Shown piece by piece: positions 24,271 to 33,790 of a stretch of 34,051 nucleotides of DNA. Numbering within the stretch: the stretch's first letter is position 1; each line of letters opens with the position of its first letter. The stretch is from Polyangiaceae bacterium (GTDB taxonomy: Bacteria; Myxococcota_A; Polyangia; Polyangiales; Polyangiaceae). The notes under the pieces were generated by a model that saw nothing but the letters and a program-made list of their open reading frames with translations, did no database searches and was not told where the DNA came from. The DNA lies in NCBI GenBank assembly GCA_016933275.1, contig JAFGBI010000075.1, positions 1 through 34,051 on the forward strand, given 5' to 3'. The position numbers and the translations under genes are program-made.

Positions 24271-24640
24271 TGAGAGTGCTGTCTACCACGGCCTGCTGCT
24301 CGATGCTCGTTTGTCGGCGCCGCTCGGGCGACTCCGCGCCCATCAGGCCCTGGTCGGCCGAGGACCATCGCGGTGGACGACGAGATGAATACGCTGTCCC
24401 GGCGGAGCCAGGAACCATTCTTGGCACTGGGCGATCGGCCATCAGCGGTCAGCGCCATCTGCGGAGGCCGAAGTGACGGGCCGCTGACCCAGTGGCGGAC
24501 GCCTGACCGTCGGTCGCCCCAGAGCGGCGGTCGATCCCTGCCCGACTCTGGCGAAGACCCCGCTCGCCAGGGTTCAGGCCGAGCGCTCGAGCACGGATCG
24601 CGACCGGTCCATCCCCTGCGAGGAGACGGGACACGAGGAT
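24271..24640. other. Intergenic region with no gene seen
   Basis: These 370 bp lie between two minus-strand genes. I found no coding frame with protein-like composition and no tRNA. Two inverted repeats stand out: GGTCAGCG 24447-24454 with CGCTGACC 24482-24489, and CTGGCGA 24548-24554 with TCGCCAG 24564-24570. The second is 70 nt downstream of the SH3-protein stop and could help end its transcript, but no T-tract follows. Confidence 0.4.
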
Positions 24641-25567
24641 TCAGAGGCCGATGGCGCTCTTGAAGACCCAACCCTCGTCCCCCTTGGCGTTGTACTTGAT
24701 CTTGTACCAGTCACCCTTGCGGCCCAGCACCTTCACCCGCGTTCCGGAGAGCAGGCGTCCAAGCTCGGGACTCTCCTTGTCCGGTTCCTTCCGCACACGG
24801 GCCGCGACCCAGGCGACCGTTGCCATGCCGCTTGCGGGAGAGAGCCCGTCCTCCGCCTTGTTCTCGCGACGCGGCTCGTCCCCCGCCACCTCGGCGGCGG
24901 GCGTGATCTCCATCAGGTAGAACACCGTGTAGTCTGCCTGGGCGTGAGCGACGTCCTTCAGGGAGATCGAGGCCAGTCCCTTTTCGGCGCAGGCGATGAG
25001 CGCATGGGCTGCCCGACCATCGACCGTCGTGCTTTTCCCTTGGACCACGTCCGCGATCTTTCCGGCCACGAAATCGATCTTCACTCCGATCGACAGGACC
25101 CCCCTGGCCTCCTCGCTGCCAGGGCAGTCCTGAAGCGCCTGCAGCCGCGGGACGAGCACCGGGTCGACCTCGATTGGGTCACAGGCGGGGAGGATCTTGT
25201 TGTCGGCGTTTCGACAGCTGGTGACGGTCGCCTTGCCGACGGCGATGCGTTGCACGGGTTCCGGCTTGGCCGGTGGCGGTTTCGCGGCAGCCGGCGGGCG
25301 GCCTGCCGCCGAGGCGTGGGGGATGAGCTTGGCGTCCGTGCTCGACGGCGGTCGCGTCAGCTCGTCCACGGGAGCCGATGGCGCGAAGCGCACTCCGGCG
25401 AGCCACGGCCAGGCGATGCCGATGACGAAGCCCGCGACGGCCACCATGCCGACCCGCGCAAATCGCGGGCGGTCCTGGTCCGGAGTCGGGATCTCGACGG
25501 TTGCTGGCCGGCTTCGAGCCACCTGGGTCGCCTTCTGCGGGCCAGAAGGCCACGCTGCTACGCCCAT
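24641..25567 (-). CDS. Membrane-anchored protein with C-terminal bacterial SH3 domain
   Basis: This 308-aa protein has a cytoplasmic tail, one membrane helix (39-58), a Pro/Ala/Lys linker (about 75-105), a middle domain and a C-terminal SH3b domain (about 249-308). The SH3b part shows the usual pattern: ARVRKEPDKESPELGRLLSGTRVKVLG, then DWYKIKY and GWVFKSAIGL. The middle domain (107-212) has four cysteines and no name I can give. Bacterial SH3 domains often bind wall peptides or proteins. The ATG at 25567 is the most likely start; its context repeats the CGTGGTATGG word seen upstream of dtd and the ABC operon. A hairpin with a U-tract lies 22 bp upstream and may attenuate transcription. Confidence 0.83.
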   Translation of the reverse strand: MGVAAWPSGPQKATQVARSRPATVEIPTPDQDRPRFARVGMVAVAGFVIGIAWPWLAGVRFAPSAPVDELTRPPSSTDAKLIPHASAAGRPPAAAKPPPAKPEPVQRIAVGKATVTSCRNADNKILPACDPIEVDPVLVPRLQALQDCPGSEEARGVLSIGVKIDFVAGKIADVVQGKSTTVDGRAAHALIACAEKGLASISLKDVAHAQADYTVFYLMEITPAAEVAGDEPRRENKAEDGLSPASGMATVAWVAARVRKEPDKESPELGRLLSGTRVKVLGRKGDWYKIKYNAKGDEGWVFKSAIGL

Positions 25568-25589
25568 ACCACGACTCTGCAGCGCAGGG

Positions 25590-25616
25590 AAAAACGGTCG
25601 TGTCCGCTCACACCGT
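25590..25616 (-). terminator. Hairpin plus U-tract upstream of the SH3-protein gene (attenuator candidate)
   Basis: On the minus strand ACGGT-GTG pairs with CAC-ACCGT, with one bulged G and a 6-nt loop (25616-25594). Five T follow directly (25594-25590), then C residues. This is the form of an intrinsic terminator, placed 22 bp before the ATG at 25567. It could stop read-through from upstream or act as an attenuator of the SH3-protein gene. Confidence 0.4.
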
Positions 25617-25851
25617 CGTGGTTTTCCCCAGGATCTGGCGGGCGTGGCTTGGCGTTTCCGTTGCGCGAAGGCGAGACGCCGACGATCCGTAGTGGAGCCA
25701 CCGCGACGTGAGCGTTTCCCGTCGGAGTGCCGCTCGCAGGCCGCGACGCGGCCGAGCCTCCATCGTTCGTTGCCCCAGGCCTTGCGCGGGAGCCACGGAC
25801 CCCGTTTCGGAAGCTCGAACACCGGCCTTGCCAAGGATTTCCGGTTCCTGT

Positions 25852-25880
25852 TTGCAGCGGGTGGCTTCCTCCGCTAAAAA
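25852..25880 (+). promoter_or_regulatory. Weak sigma70-type promoter candidate for the PEGA gene
   Basis: TTGCAG (25852-25857), a 17-bp spacer and TAAAAA (25875-25880) match the housekeeping consensus at about 3 of 6 and 4 of 6 bases. It is the most A/T-rich site in the gap and would give a leader of about 120 nt before the ATG at 26010. Confidence 0.25.
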
Positions 25881-26009
25881 ATGCGACGCCAATCAATCGG
25901 CTGGATACCAGCCCGCCTCGCATGGCGACGGCCGTCGGCGACGCGCCCGCGATAACCGGTAGCCGGTGTCGACGCGACGCTCGAGTCGGTCCACGCCTGG
26001 AACACCCGC

Positions 26010-28550
26010 ATGGCCGCCAAAGAAGCCGACCTTAGCGTCTTCGACGAACTCCTTGCCTCGAAGGATGAGCCTACCTCTCGTCCCGAACCAGGCCAACCAA
26101 CCTCGCCAGGGAAGGATGGGGCCGCGTCCGGTGGCCCTCCATCTCCGCGGCCTCGCCCATCGCAGACACTCCTCGGGATCGCACCACTCCCGCCGCCTTC
26201 GATCGCGCCGCCGAAATCGGTGATGAGCGGGCCGCCGCCACCCCCGCCTGGAGTATTGCCGCCGAAATCGGTGATGAGCGGGCCGCCGCCACCCCCACCG
26301 TCGATGGCGCCACCGAGGTCGGTGATGACCGGGGCACCCCCGCTCCCACCCGGGATGGCGCCCCCGAAGCCAGGCGTGCCGGCCTCCCAAGGTCCAGCCG
26401 AATCCAGCGTCGACGAGGAGACGCCCCTGCCCCTGCCTGCGGCATCGGCGACGACCACCCCCGTCCAGCTTCCTCCGCCGCGTTCACCAGGCCCGCCAGA
26501 GCGTGGCCCATCGGCACCGTTGGCGAGTGGCGCGCCACCGCCGCCGCCGCAGCGATCCCCGGCGGCGGCTGCTCCGCCGCCCAAATCCGCGGTGTCCGCT
26601 GCGCCGTCGCCGCCGTTGTCGTCCACGGTGTCGTTAGGGGCTCCGCCGACTCCGCCGTCACCAGGGGCCACGCCGTCGCCCCACGGCAAGTCCTCGCCAT
26701 TGGGGTCGACGTTGGGGCTGGATGCCCCGTTGGCCCCGCCATGGGCTGGCGGGGCACCTCCACCGCCCGCCTCGCCCGGTGGCTCAGCCGCGAGCTCACC
26801 CAAATCACCGCCGCCCCCTCCGCCTGGGGCGCCGCCCGCCCTGTCCTCGACGGCGGTGATGGGAACCCCACCTCCCCCCCCGAAGTCCGTGCTGTCCGGA
26901 CCCCCGTTGCCACCACCCGCCATGCCCGGCGCGCCATCTTCAGCGATGATGACGCCCCTCCCGGCGGGTCCCCCTCCGCCACCTTCCCCACCCAAATCCT
27001 CTCTGCCGGCTCCACCGCCTCCCACCTTGGGGCCAGGGAAGGCAAGCCTACCTCCTCCACCGCCCCCAGGAGCCTCCGGATCGTCACGGCCCTCGAGTGG
27101 GATGGCTTCCTCCCTGCCTCCCCCGCCGCCGGTGCCGGGATTCGCCTCCCCACCCCCACCTCCTCCTCCGCGTTCTTCCATCGGTGCGCCACCCCCACCC
27201 CCAAAGGCGTCGCCGGCGGACATCGACTGGGACGACGATGATGAGGTGACCAGCGTCTACAACCCGGAAACCCACGGGAATCCCGGTGGGCTGGGCCCGC
27301 TCCCTTCGGATCGGCCGCCTCCGCCGCCCCGGTCGCGGCCATCGGAGCCGCCCCGCGGGCCGCGTCCGTCCTCCGATCTTGCCCCCCGACCCGAGCCCGT
27401 GGCGACGGTGCGGCTCGAGTCCCCGACCCGGATGGAGCCCGCGCCCGCCTCACGGATGAGCCCGTTCAGCATGGTCGTGATGGCGCTGGCGCTGGCGGCG
27501 TCCGCGGCGGCCGTAGTCTGGCTGCTCCTTCCCAAGAGCGGGACCCTCATCGTCAACGTCTCCGGACCCGGCGGCACGGCCATCGAGATGGTGTCGGTTC
27601 TGGTGGATGGTGCGGAGCGATGCACCAAGTCCCCCTGTCGTCTCGATCTGGAACAGGGTGATCACAAAATCCAGATCGTCGCTCCTGGATTCGCGAAGGC
27701 AGCCGACAAGCTCATTCCGATCCAAGGCGGCGGCACGGCCGTGCTCGACTTCTCATTGAGTCCCGGGAGCGGGGAGGGCGGTTCCACGGGAACAGGGATT
27801 CGGGTTGGCGACCTCGGTCAAGGTCTGCGCCTCACGGTGGACGGCGTTGACAAGGGGCCGCTCCCCACCGCGGTCACGGACCTCACTCCTGGCGAGCACA
27901 CGATCCGCATCTCCGGCTCCGACCGCTTCGAGGCGTACGAGTCACAGGTGAACGTTGAGGCGGGATCGGTGCGCCTGCTCGAGCCCACTCTCCGTGCGGT
28001 GAAGGGGACGCTCCAAGTCATGCTGGCGGCGAACGCCGCGGGGTCCACGACGACCCTCGTTTGCGGCAGCGACCGGCGCTTGCTGAACCCACCGACGAAG
28101 GTACAGATCGATGCCGACAAATCCTGTACGGTGAAGGCCACGAAGGTCGGAATGCCGGACTTCTCGGCGGACGTGCGCTTCAGCGGACCCGACGCGACGG
28201 CGACCGTTACGGTGCAATTCGGGGCCCCGTCGGGGCCGGTCGCCGGTGGGGGTGCGGCGTCGCCAGCGACGCCATCGCGTCCGGCGTGGTTAGGCGGCGC
28301 GGTGGCGGGCGGGGGGACGCCGACGCCTGCCACCCCAGCGCCAGCGGCTGGCATGGGGACGATCAGCATCAACTCGATCCCGGTTTCCTCGGTCCTCGTG
28401 GACGGCAAGCCCGCGGGACAAACCCCCACCCGGGTCACGGTTTCCGCGGGGGCTCACTCCGTCACCTTCATCCACAAGGAGAAGGGGCGAAAGACCGTGG
28501 GTGTCCAGGTGCCGGCCGGTGGCAACGCCAACGCGACGGTCCGACTCTGA
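26010..28550 (+). CDS. Pro-rich single-pass membrane protein with PEGA-like repeats
   Basis: This 846-aa protein has three parts. Residues 1-400 are a disordered Pro/Ser/Ala-rich tail with many poly-Pro runs and recurring PPKSVMSGPP-like units. An acidic motif, DWDDDDEVTSVYNPE, follows at about 403-417. Next come another Pro/Arg-rich linker and one membrane helix (about 486-506). The extracytoplasmic part contains PEGA-like beta modules: LIVNVSGPGG...VLVDGAERC after the helix, and ISINSIPVSSVLVDGKPAG near the C-terminus. PEGA domains are found in bacterial surface proteins. Proteins of this layout are frequent in myxobacteria. The acidic Asp/Glu-Thr motif resembles a phospho-Thr site for FHA domains, which would link it to the local kinases (inference). 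The opposite strand is open only because of the Pro codons. Confidence 0.87.
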   Translation: MAAKEADLSVFDELLASKDEPTSRPEPGQPTSPGKDGAASGGPPSPRPRPSQTLLGIAPLPPPSIAPPKSVMSGPPPPPPGVLPPKSVMSGPPPPPPSMAPPRSVMTGAPPLPPGMAPPKPGVPASQGPAESSVDEETPLPLPAASATTTPVQLPPPRSPGPPERGPSAPLASGAPPPPPQRSPAAAAPPPKSAVSAAPSPPLSSTVSLGAPPTPPSPGATPSPHGKSSPLGSTLGLDAPLAPPWAGGAPPPPASPGGSAASSPKSPPPPPPGAPPALSSTAVMGTPPPPPKSVLSGPPLPPPAMPGAPSSAMMTPLPAGPPPPPSPPKSSLPAPPPPTLGPGKASLPPPPPPGASGSSRPSSGMASSLPPPPPVPGFASPPPPPPPRSSIGAPPPPPKASPADIDWDDDDEVTSVYNPETHGNPGGLGPLPSDRPPPPPRSRPSEPPRGPRPSSDLAPRPEPVATVRLESPTRMEPAPASRMSPFSMVVMALALAASAAAVVWLLLPKSGTLIVNVSGPGGTAIEMVSVLVDGAERCTKSPCRLDLEQGDHKIQIVAPGFAKAADKLIPIQGGGTAVLDFSLSPGSGEGGSTGTGIRVGDLGQGLRLTVDGVDKGPLPTAVTDLTPGEHTIRISGSDRFEAYESQVNVEAGSVRLLEPTLRAVKGTLQVMLAANAAGSTTTLVCGSDRRLLNPPTKVQIDADKSCTVKATKVGMPDFSADVRFSGPDATATVTVQFGAPSGPVAGGGAASPATPSRPAWLGGAVAGGGTPTPATPAPAAGMGTISINSIPVSSVLVDGKPAGQTPTRVTVSAGAHSVTFIHKEKGRKTVGVQVPAGGNANATVRL
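26207..26359 (+). repeat. 51-bp tandem repeat inside the Pro-rich coding region
   Basis: Three units of 51 bp (26207-26257, 26258-26308, 26309-26359) encode 17-residue PPKSVMSGPP-type repeats. The first 39 bp of units one and two are identical; unit three has diverged. The exact period shows recent duplication of whole codon blocks, so the length of the Pro-rich tail may vary between strains. Confidence 0.75.
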
Positions 28551-28701
28551 CGGCGTGTTCCAGGAGGACTAACCGGAGGAAAGAGCCTCTCGTCGTACGA
28601 GGTGCCGGGACTGGAGACGTCTCGGTCCACGGCGGTAGGCTGTCCCGTCGGGGACGACCACCGGTGACGATCGCCGACTCTGGCGGCGCGCGGTCGGTGT
28701 C

Positions 28702-29571
28702 TCAGCGTGGAGGTGAGGCCTGTCGACCCTGCGGGCGAGCGATCCGAGGACGGTTCACCACGAGGAGCTCGGCTACCGGTCCGCGTAGGTGGGTCTGGCT
28801 GTTGATGGAACGTCCCACCTGGACCTCCCACAACGTCCAGGCCGCGTAGAGCGCCCGCGTCGCGGGCGTGGCCGAATTCGACAGTACGGTGGGCACGCCG
28901 CGGCGAGCGAGATCGGCGAAGGTCGCAGCCAGGCGCTGGTGATCCTCGAGCTCGAACGGATGGCGGTCATAGGCCGTGAAGCTGGAGGTGCGCGAGAGGG
29001 GCAGGTACGGCGGATCGAAGTAGACCGCATCACCGGCGCGCGCCTGCCGGCTCACCGCGGAAAAATCGTCGACCACCAGCTCGACGCCCTGCAGTGCAGC
29101 AGCGGCGGCCCGCAGGTTTGGCTCATCGAGGATCCGCGGTCGCTTGTAGCGGCCATAGGGGACGTTGAACTCGCCCGCGCGGTTCACCCGATAAAGGCCA
29201 TTGTAGCCGGTCTTGTTCAGGTAGATGAGGCGCGCAGCCCGGTGCACGAGCCGCGTCGGTCGGTTCGCTCGCACGTGGTAGAAGGCATCCTCGTTGTGGT
29301 TCTCGCCGTACTTGACGAGCCAGCGGATCACGCCATCGACATCCTGTTGGAGTGCCCGATAGACGTCCACGAGTTCGGCGTTTCGATCGGCGAGCACTGC
29401 CCGCCGGAACCTCTTGCGCGACGCCAGCGCGAAGAAGACCGCGGCTCCCCCGACGAACGGCTCGAAGTAGGTGTCGATCCTCTCCGGCAGCAGGGGAAGG
29501 ATGCGCTCGAGGAGCTGGGTCTTGCCCCCCGCCCATTTCAGGACGGGCCGTGGCAGTTCGCGTTGCCTCAT
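28702..29571 (-). CDS. dam: Dam-type DNA adenine-N6 methyltransferase (GATC)
   Basis: This 289-aa protein aligns with E. coli Dam (278 aa) over its whole length. It has LKWAGGK (11-17), the SAM-binding FEPFVGG (36-42) and the catalytic DPPY (186-189) followed by PLSRTSSFTAY. The recognition loop TGYNGLYRVNRAGEFNVPYG keeps the residues that in E. coli contact GATC: Tyr119, Leu122, Arg124, Asn126, Pro134 and Tyr138 correspond to Tyr123, Leu126, Arg128, Asn130, Pro138 and Tyr142. GATC specificity is therefore likely. No restriction endonuclease is nearby, so this is an orphan enzyme. Its ATG (29571-29569) overlaps the stop of the kinase-sigma54 regulator (ATGA), so both are translated from one message. 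The C-terminus is basic and short. Confidence 0.94.
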   Translation of the reverse strand: MRQRELPRPVLKWAGGKTQLLERILPLLPERIDTYFEPFVGGAAVFFALASRKRFRRAVLADRNAELVDVYRALQQDVDGVIRWLVKYGENHNEDAFYHVRANRPTRLVHRAARLIYLNKTGYNGLYRVNRAGEFNVPYGRYKRPRILDEPNLRAAAAALQGVELVVDDFSAVSRQARAGDAVYFDPPYLPLSRTSSFTAYDRHPFELEDHQRLAATFADLARRGVPTVLSNSATPATRALYAAWTLWEVQVGRSINSQTHLRGPVAELLVVNRPRIARPQGRQASPPR

Positions 29572-32500
29572 TTCGACCTGGCCTTGTTCTCGGGCTCTAC
29601 CGGCTCCACCACGACTCCAAGCCTCCGTATCATCTTCTGCAGTCCGAACCGTGACAAGCCCAAGAGCTCGGCGGCGCGCGTCTGGTTGCCGAGGGTGCGC
29701 GTCATCGCCTCGCGCACCAGTTCTCGCTCGAGGGCGTCCACCCGGAGTCGGACGTCGAGCCCTTTGGCCACACCGTCTCCCAGGTCGTTTGACTCGGCGA
29801 CCGCCGCCGACAAGTGGTCGACGGTGACGATATCCTCGCAGAGGATCAGCGCGCGCCGGAGCTCGTTCTCGAGCTGACGCACGTTCCCGGGCCAGGGATA
29901 TCGGCGCAGCATCGCCATGGCCTGGGGGCTCACCTGGATGGTCCGACTCGGCGCGTGTTTGGTGAGGAAGTGGCGCACGAGGAGGTCCAGGTCTCCGGGT
30001 CGGTCCCGTAAGGGCGGGACCACCACCGTGATCACGTCGAGGCGATACAGGAGGTCCTCGCGGAACCGACCCTCGGTGACCAGTCTCGGCAGGTCGCGAT
30101 GGGTCGCCGCGAGGACCCGCACATCGATCCGGCGCGTGCGGTCGGCGCCGACGGGGCGGACTTCGCCGGTCTCGAGGACCCGGAGGAGCTTCGCCTGCAT
30201 CGCCAGGCTCATCTCTCCGATCTCGTCCAGGAATAGGGTCCCGCCGTTCGCCGCATCGAACAGCCCCGCGCGAGGCCGCTCGGCGCCGGTGAACGCTCCC
30301 CGTACGTGCCCGAACAGAGCGCTCTCCAGGAGCGGCTCGGGAATTGCGCTGCAGTTCTCGGTGACGAACGCCGCGCGCGCGCGGGGCCCGTAATGGTGGA
30401 TTGCCCGCGCCACCAGATCCTTCCCGGTCCCCGATTCGCCCACGATCAGGACGGGGACGTCCGCTTGGGTCACTCGATCGACGAGCCGAAGCAGCGCCCG
30501 AAGCGGCGCACTCTCGCCCACGAACTCCTCGTACGCTTGTCGAGTCCCCCGCTTCCCTCGCTCTTCGGCGAGGGCTCGTTCGGCGACATCGAGCGCCAGC
30601 TCCCGGCGGACGAGCTCGTCGGCCAACCTCCGTTCCGCTCGCTGTGCGCGGCGTGCCGTGCGACGCAGAACCAGCTGGTCGCGCGCATCATCGATGGCCA
30701 CCGCCGCGAGGGTCGCGATCAGTCGGACCCACGCTAGCTCACGCGGTCCGAACGCTCCCCGTCGCACGCGATCGTCGAGGTACACGACACCCAGGACCTC
30801 ACCTCGCGATACGAGCGGCACTGCCAGGACACTGCGGAGCCTCAGCGCGTGGACGCTCTGGTGGACCTCCGGTAGCTCTCCCGTCGCATCGACCGCCACC
30901 ACGGGTTCTCGACTGATCATGGCCCGCTCCGCGAGCGAGTGGGAGAGGTCGCGCTGCACGCCGACGAGGTCGTCGCGCCTGAGGTTGCGCGCAGCGCGCG
31001 GCACGAGCCGCCCGCCGGGCGCGCGGAGGAGGAGGAGTCCCCGCTCGACCCCCGTCCAGAGGACGAGCGCGTCGAGCGCCTGGTCCAGCAGCGGCCGCAG
31101 CCGATCACGGCCGCCCAGCGCGCGAACGAGGTTCTCGAGGTCCGCGATCTGCGCGGGCAAGAGGGGGCTCGGTTCGGCGAGGGTCGCCGTGAGCCACGGC
31201 TGCGCGGCGAGGCGCGCCCGCAGCGCCGAGGGTACTCGAGAAAGGAGCTCGCGCGCGCACTCCGCCGCCCCCTGCGCGAGGCGGCGTGCCGTCTCGCCGT
31301 CCCCGACGAACGCCGCGAGCGCGGCGCCGTCCGCGAGGGCGGGGCCGCGCTCCGCGGGCAGCCCGATCACGGCGGCCAGCGCCGTGATCTCCGCCAGCAC
31401 TTGATCGGCGCCGACGCCGTCGTGGGCGGCGAGCTTGGCCGACGCACGCGCCCCCCACCAATCGAGACGCGCGTCGAACGCCGTCCCCACGCTGCGGGCG
31501 ACACGGTCCGCCGCCACCACGTCGACCGACCCGCCGCGACGCAGGACGCGCGCCTCCGCGCGGAGGCGCGCGTCGTCCTCTGCGTCTTCGAGGAGGGTCC
31601 GCGCTCGTAGCGCATGCTCGAGCCCGTTGCGATCGTCCGCGGCGAGCGCGTCGCTCAAGGCCAGGTGGGCACAGGCCTGGCATTGGCGGTCGCCCGTACT
31701 GCGGGCGCGGGCGATGGCGTCGCGCGCGGCGTCGCGGGTCTCTTCGCGCGCGCCGAGTTGGGCGAACACGGCGGCCCGCGTGAGCGCTGAGCGTGCGGCC
31801 TCGGGGGCACGTCCCAGGTGCTCGAAGAGCAGCGTCGACCGGGCGGCGGCGTCCAGCGCCTCGCCGAGGTGCCCGAAGCGGGCCGCGGCCGCGGCGACGC
31901 CGGTGAGATAGGTCGCTTCCTCGAGTACCGCGCCCGCCTCGACCGCGTGGTTCACCGCCTGCCGAAACGAGACGAGCGCAGCCTCCAGGGATCCGCTCTT
32001 ATGTTCGAGCGTAGCGCGGACGCCAGCTAGCCGCGCCCGGTCTTCGTGGTCGTGCGCGAGGGGCCAGGCCCGCTCGACCAGCCCGATCGCGCGTTCTCGC
32101 TCACCGAGCGCTGCCGTCGCCAGCGCTCGCACCTCGAGGGTTGCCGCGCTCTCGGGGGCATCCGCGAGGGCCGCCAGGGCGCCGCGGGGATCGCCGCCGT
32201 CGAGCACCATGCGTGCAGCGGTTGCAGCTCGGCGGCCCTCGAGGCCCCGATCGTCCGCACCAACGGCGCGCTCGAGCCACACACGGCAGCCCTCGAGGTC
32301 ACGAGCGCGTCGCGCGGTCTCGGCGGCTTGGACCGCCGCCTCCGGCGTTCCGAGGCGAGCCAACACCGCCAGCGCACGCGCCGTCTCGCCACCCAGCCGC
32401 AGCGCGCGGCCGAGAGCGATTCCCAGGGACGGGGGACATTCCCCTCTATGGACCAGCGTTTCGACGCTGTCGACGACGATGGGGCCGGGCCGTCCGGTCG

Positions 32501-33725
32501 CGAGCGAGAGAGCGAGTTCCACCGGGTCGGTCGGCGTCACGGCGGGGCCTCCGGTCCCGCTCGTGATTTCCCGCAGCGTGATCAACTCGAGCGGCCCCTC
32601 CGCGGCCAGCGCCACTAGCCGGGTGGCGAGCTCGGCGTCACTCGCGGTAGCGCTGGGCCAGGAGGCCGCGCTCGCTCCGACGAGGCGGACGAGCCAGCGC
32701 GCGCGTCCGAAGGAATCGAGGTCGTGGAGCACGACGGACTCGTCTCGCCGAGAGCCGCGCAGCGCCCAGACTCGTTGCTCGCGATCGATCGCCTCGCGGA
32801 GCCACCCTCTTGGTGGATCCCCGACCTCGATCACCGTTCGCGCGGCGTGGGCCACCGTCGCGAGCTCCGTGCGACGGACGGCAAGGTACGCGCGCTGCAC
32901 GCTGGCGATTCGCCGCGCCACGCTCGTCCGTTCCGAGTCCGGTTCAGGGACTCGGGCGGCGCCTCGCCGCGCCACCCAGCCGGGTAGCGCGCGGGCTGCG
33001 GGGCTGGGTGAGAGCAGCGCCTCGAGGATCGCGTGAAGCTCGGGGTCTCGAACGTTGGCCGTCATCTCCTGCGGGCGTGACGTTCGGGCGGCCTCGGCGG
33101 TCGCGATCTCGATCAGCGTCACCCCGAGCGCCCAGAGATCCCGAGCCGCTGCGTCACCCGTACCGGGGGCCAAGGTGACCTCGGGGGCAAGGTACCGGGG
33201 GGTCGCTCCACGAGGGACCACCGCATCGACGTCGTCCGCGAGGCCCAGATCGACGAGCCTGGCGCGGGTGTCACGACCGTGACCAACGAGCACGATGTTG
33301 GCTGGCTTGACGTCACCGTGGGCCGTCCCGCCCGCGTGCAGATCGGTGAGGGCGTAGCCGACGTCGCGTGCCACGATGAAGGCGAGCTCGCATCGGTCGC
33401 GGTGGGTGATCCGATCTGGGACCAGCGGTTCCCCCGCGATCCATTCGAGGGCAACGTAGGCAGTCCCTCTGGCGAACCGGCGGTGTTCGGGAGTCGCCAC
33501 CGCGCGTCGGAAGCGTCCGGCATCGAGGACTCGAGCAACGAACGGGGAATCAGCGAAAAGCAGGCGATGGGCCTCCTCGGCCAGCCTTCCTGCGTGCTCC
33601 TCCGAGCGAGCGACCTTCAGCGCTACTTCCTGGCCGCTCTCGGCATTCACCCCAAGCCAGACTTCACTCGACGCCCCCTCGCCCAGAAGTCGGAGGAGGT
33701 GGTACTCGGTGTGCTCGGCTGCCAA
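29568..33725 (-). CDS. Sigma54-dependent activator with N-terminal Ser/Thr kinase, TPR and GAF regions
   Basis: This 1385-aa regulator has five parts. (1) A kinase-like domain (about 8-270) with [11 protein letters not shown], Lys37, HGDVKPAN (Asp138; HGD for HRD) and DLG (159-161; for DFG). (2) A helical TPR-like region (about 420-840). (3) A GAF domain (about 863-1020) followed by a coiled coil. (4) A sigma54 AAA+ domain (1068-1290) with Walker A GESGTGKD (Lys1102), GAFTGA (1143-1148) and Walker B GGTLFLDE. (5) A Fis-type helix-turn-helix (1338-1370). The intact GAFTGA loop predicts real sigma54 activation. The GAF or TPR part may sense a ligand or partner. An in-frame TGA lies upstream and the first usable start is the TTG at 33725. 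Next ATGs are far inside the kinase. The stop overlaps dam. Confidence 0.93.
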   Translation of the reverse strand: MAAEHTEYHLLRLLGEGASSEVWLGVNAESGQEVALKVARSEEHAGRLAEEAHRLLFADSPFVARVLDAGRFRRAVATPEHRRFARGTAYVALEWIAGEPLVPDRITHRDRCELAFIVARDVGYALTDLHAGGTAHGDVKPANIVLVGHGRDTRARLVDLGLADDVDAVVPRGATPRYLAPEVTLAPGTGDAAARDLWALGVTLIEIATAEAARTSRPQEMTANVRDPELHAILEALLSPSPAARALPGWVARRGAARVPEPDSERTSVARRIASVQRAYLAVRRTELATVAHAARTVIEVGDPPRGWLREAIDREQRVWALRGSRRDESVVLHDLDSFGRARWLVRLVGASAASWPSATASDAELATRLVALAAEGPLELITLREITSGTGGPAVTPTDPVELALSLATGRPGPIVVDSVETLVHRGECPPSLGIALGRALRLGGETARALAVLARLGTPEAAVQAAETARRARDLEGCRVWLERAVGADDRGLEGRRAATAARMVLDGGDPRGALAALADAPESAATLEVRALATAALGERERAIGLVERAWPLAHDHEDRARLAGVRATLEHKSGSLEAALVSFRQAVNHAVEAGAVLEEATYLTGVAAAAARFGHLGEALDAAARSTLLFEHLGRAPEAARSALTRAAVFAQLGAREETRDAARDAIARARSTGDRQCQACAHLALSDALAADDRNGLEHALRARTLLEDAEDDARLRAEARVLRRGGSVDVVAADRVARSVGTAFDARLDWWGARASAKLAAHDGVGADQVLAEITALAAVIGLPAERGPALADGAALAAFVGDGETARRLAQGAAECARELLSRVPSALRARLAAQPWLTATLAEPSPLLPAQIADLENLVRALGGRDRLRPLLDQALDALVLWTGVERGLLLLRAPGGRLVPRAARNLRRDDLVGVQRDLSHSLAERAMISREPVVAVDATGELPEVHQSVHALRLRSVLAVPLVSRGEVLGVVYLDDRVRRGAFGPRELAWVRLIATLAAVAIDDARDQLVLRRTARRAQRAERRLADELVRRELALDVAERALAEERGKRGTRQAYEEFVGESAPLRALLRLVDRVTQADVPVLIVGESGTGKDLVARAIHHYGPRARAAFVTENCSAIPEPLLESALFGHVRGAFTGAERPRAGLFDAANGGTLFLDEIGEMSLAMQAKLLRVLETGEVRPVGADRTRRIDVRVLAATHRDLPRLVTEGRFREDLLYRLDVITVVVPPLRDRPGDLDLLVRHFLTKHAPSRTIQVSPQAMAMLRRYPWPGNVRQLENELRRALILCEDIVTVDHLSAAVAESNDLGDGVAKGLDVRLRVDALERELVREAMTRTLGNQTRAAELLGLSRFGLQKMIRRLGVVVEPVEPENKARSK

Positions 33726-33761
33726 CTCCGTATGCTTCCGCGAAACGCCGACAGGAGGGAC

Positions 33762-33790
33762 ATTTCAGCGCAGGATCGGGTGTCGGTCAA
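33762..33790 (-). promoter_or_regulatory. Sigma70-type promoter for the regulator-dam operon
   Basis: On the minus strand TTGACC (33790-33785), a 17-bp spacer and TGAAAT (33767-33762) match the housekeeping consensus at 5 of 6 and 4 of 6 bases with ideal spacing. Transcription would start near 33755, about 30 nt before the TTG start. The spacer contains a GATC site (33774-33777), the likely target of the Dam enzyme made by this operon. Confidence 0.5.

Larger units (their letters stand above)
25568..26009. other. Divergent intergenic region (SH3 protein / PEGA protein)
   Basis: These 442 bp contain no supported gene. They include the terminator-like hairpin at 25590-25616, a locally A/T-rich stretch at 25875-25905 with a weak promoter candidate, and a perfect 10-bp palindrome GACGGCCGTC at 25927-25936. 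The region should hold the promoters of both flanking genes. Confidence 0.5.

Noticed and set aside
25840..25860. Sigma54 -24/-12 promoter upstream of the PEGA gene
   Set aside because: GG and GC are 9 rather than 10 bases apart and the flanking consensus is poor.
25874..27223. Gly-rich 449-codon open frame on the minus strand
   Set aside because: Reverse complement of Pro codons reads as Gly. The plus strand continues into a membrane helix and PEGA-like modules.
28642..28655. Terminator between the PEGA and dam genes
   Set aside because: GTCCC/GGGAC is only a 5-bp stem with no T-tract on either strand.
28702..29571. Restriction-modification system
   Set aside because: Only the methyltransferase is present. 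No endonuclease or specificity gene lies on either side, so an orphan Dam is the better reading.
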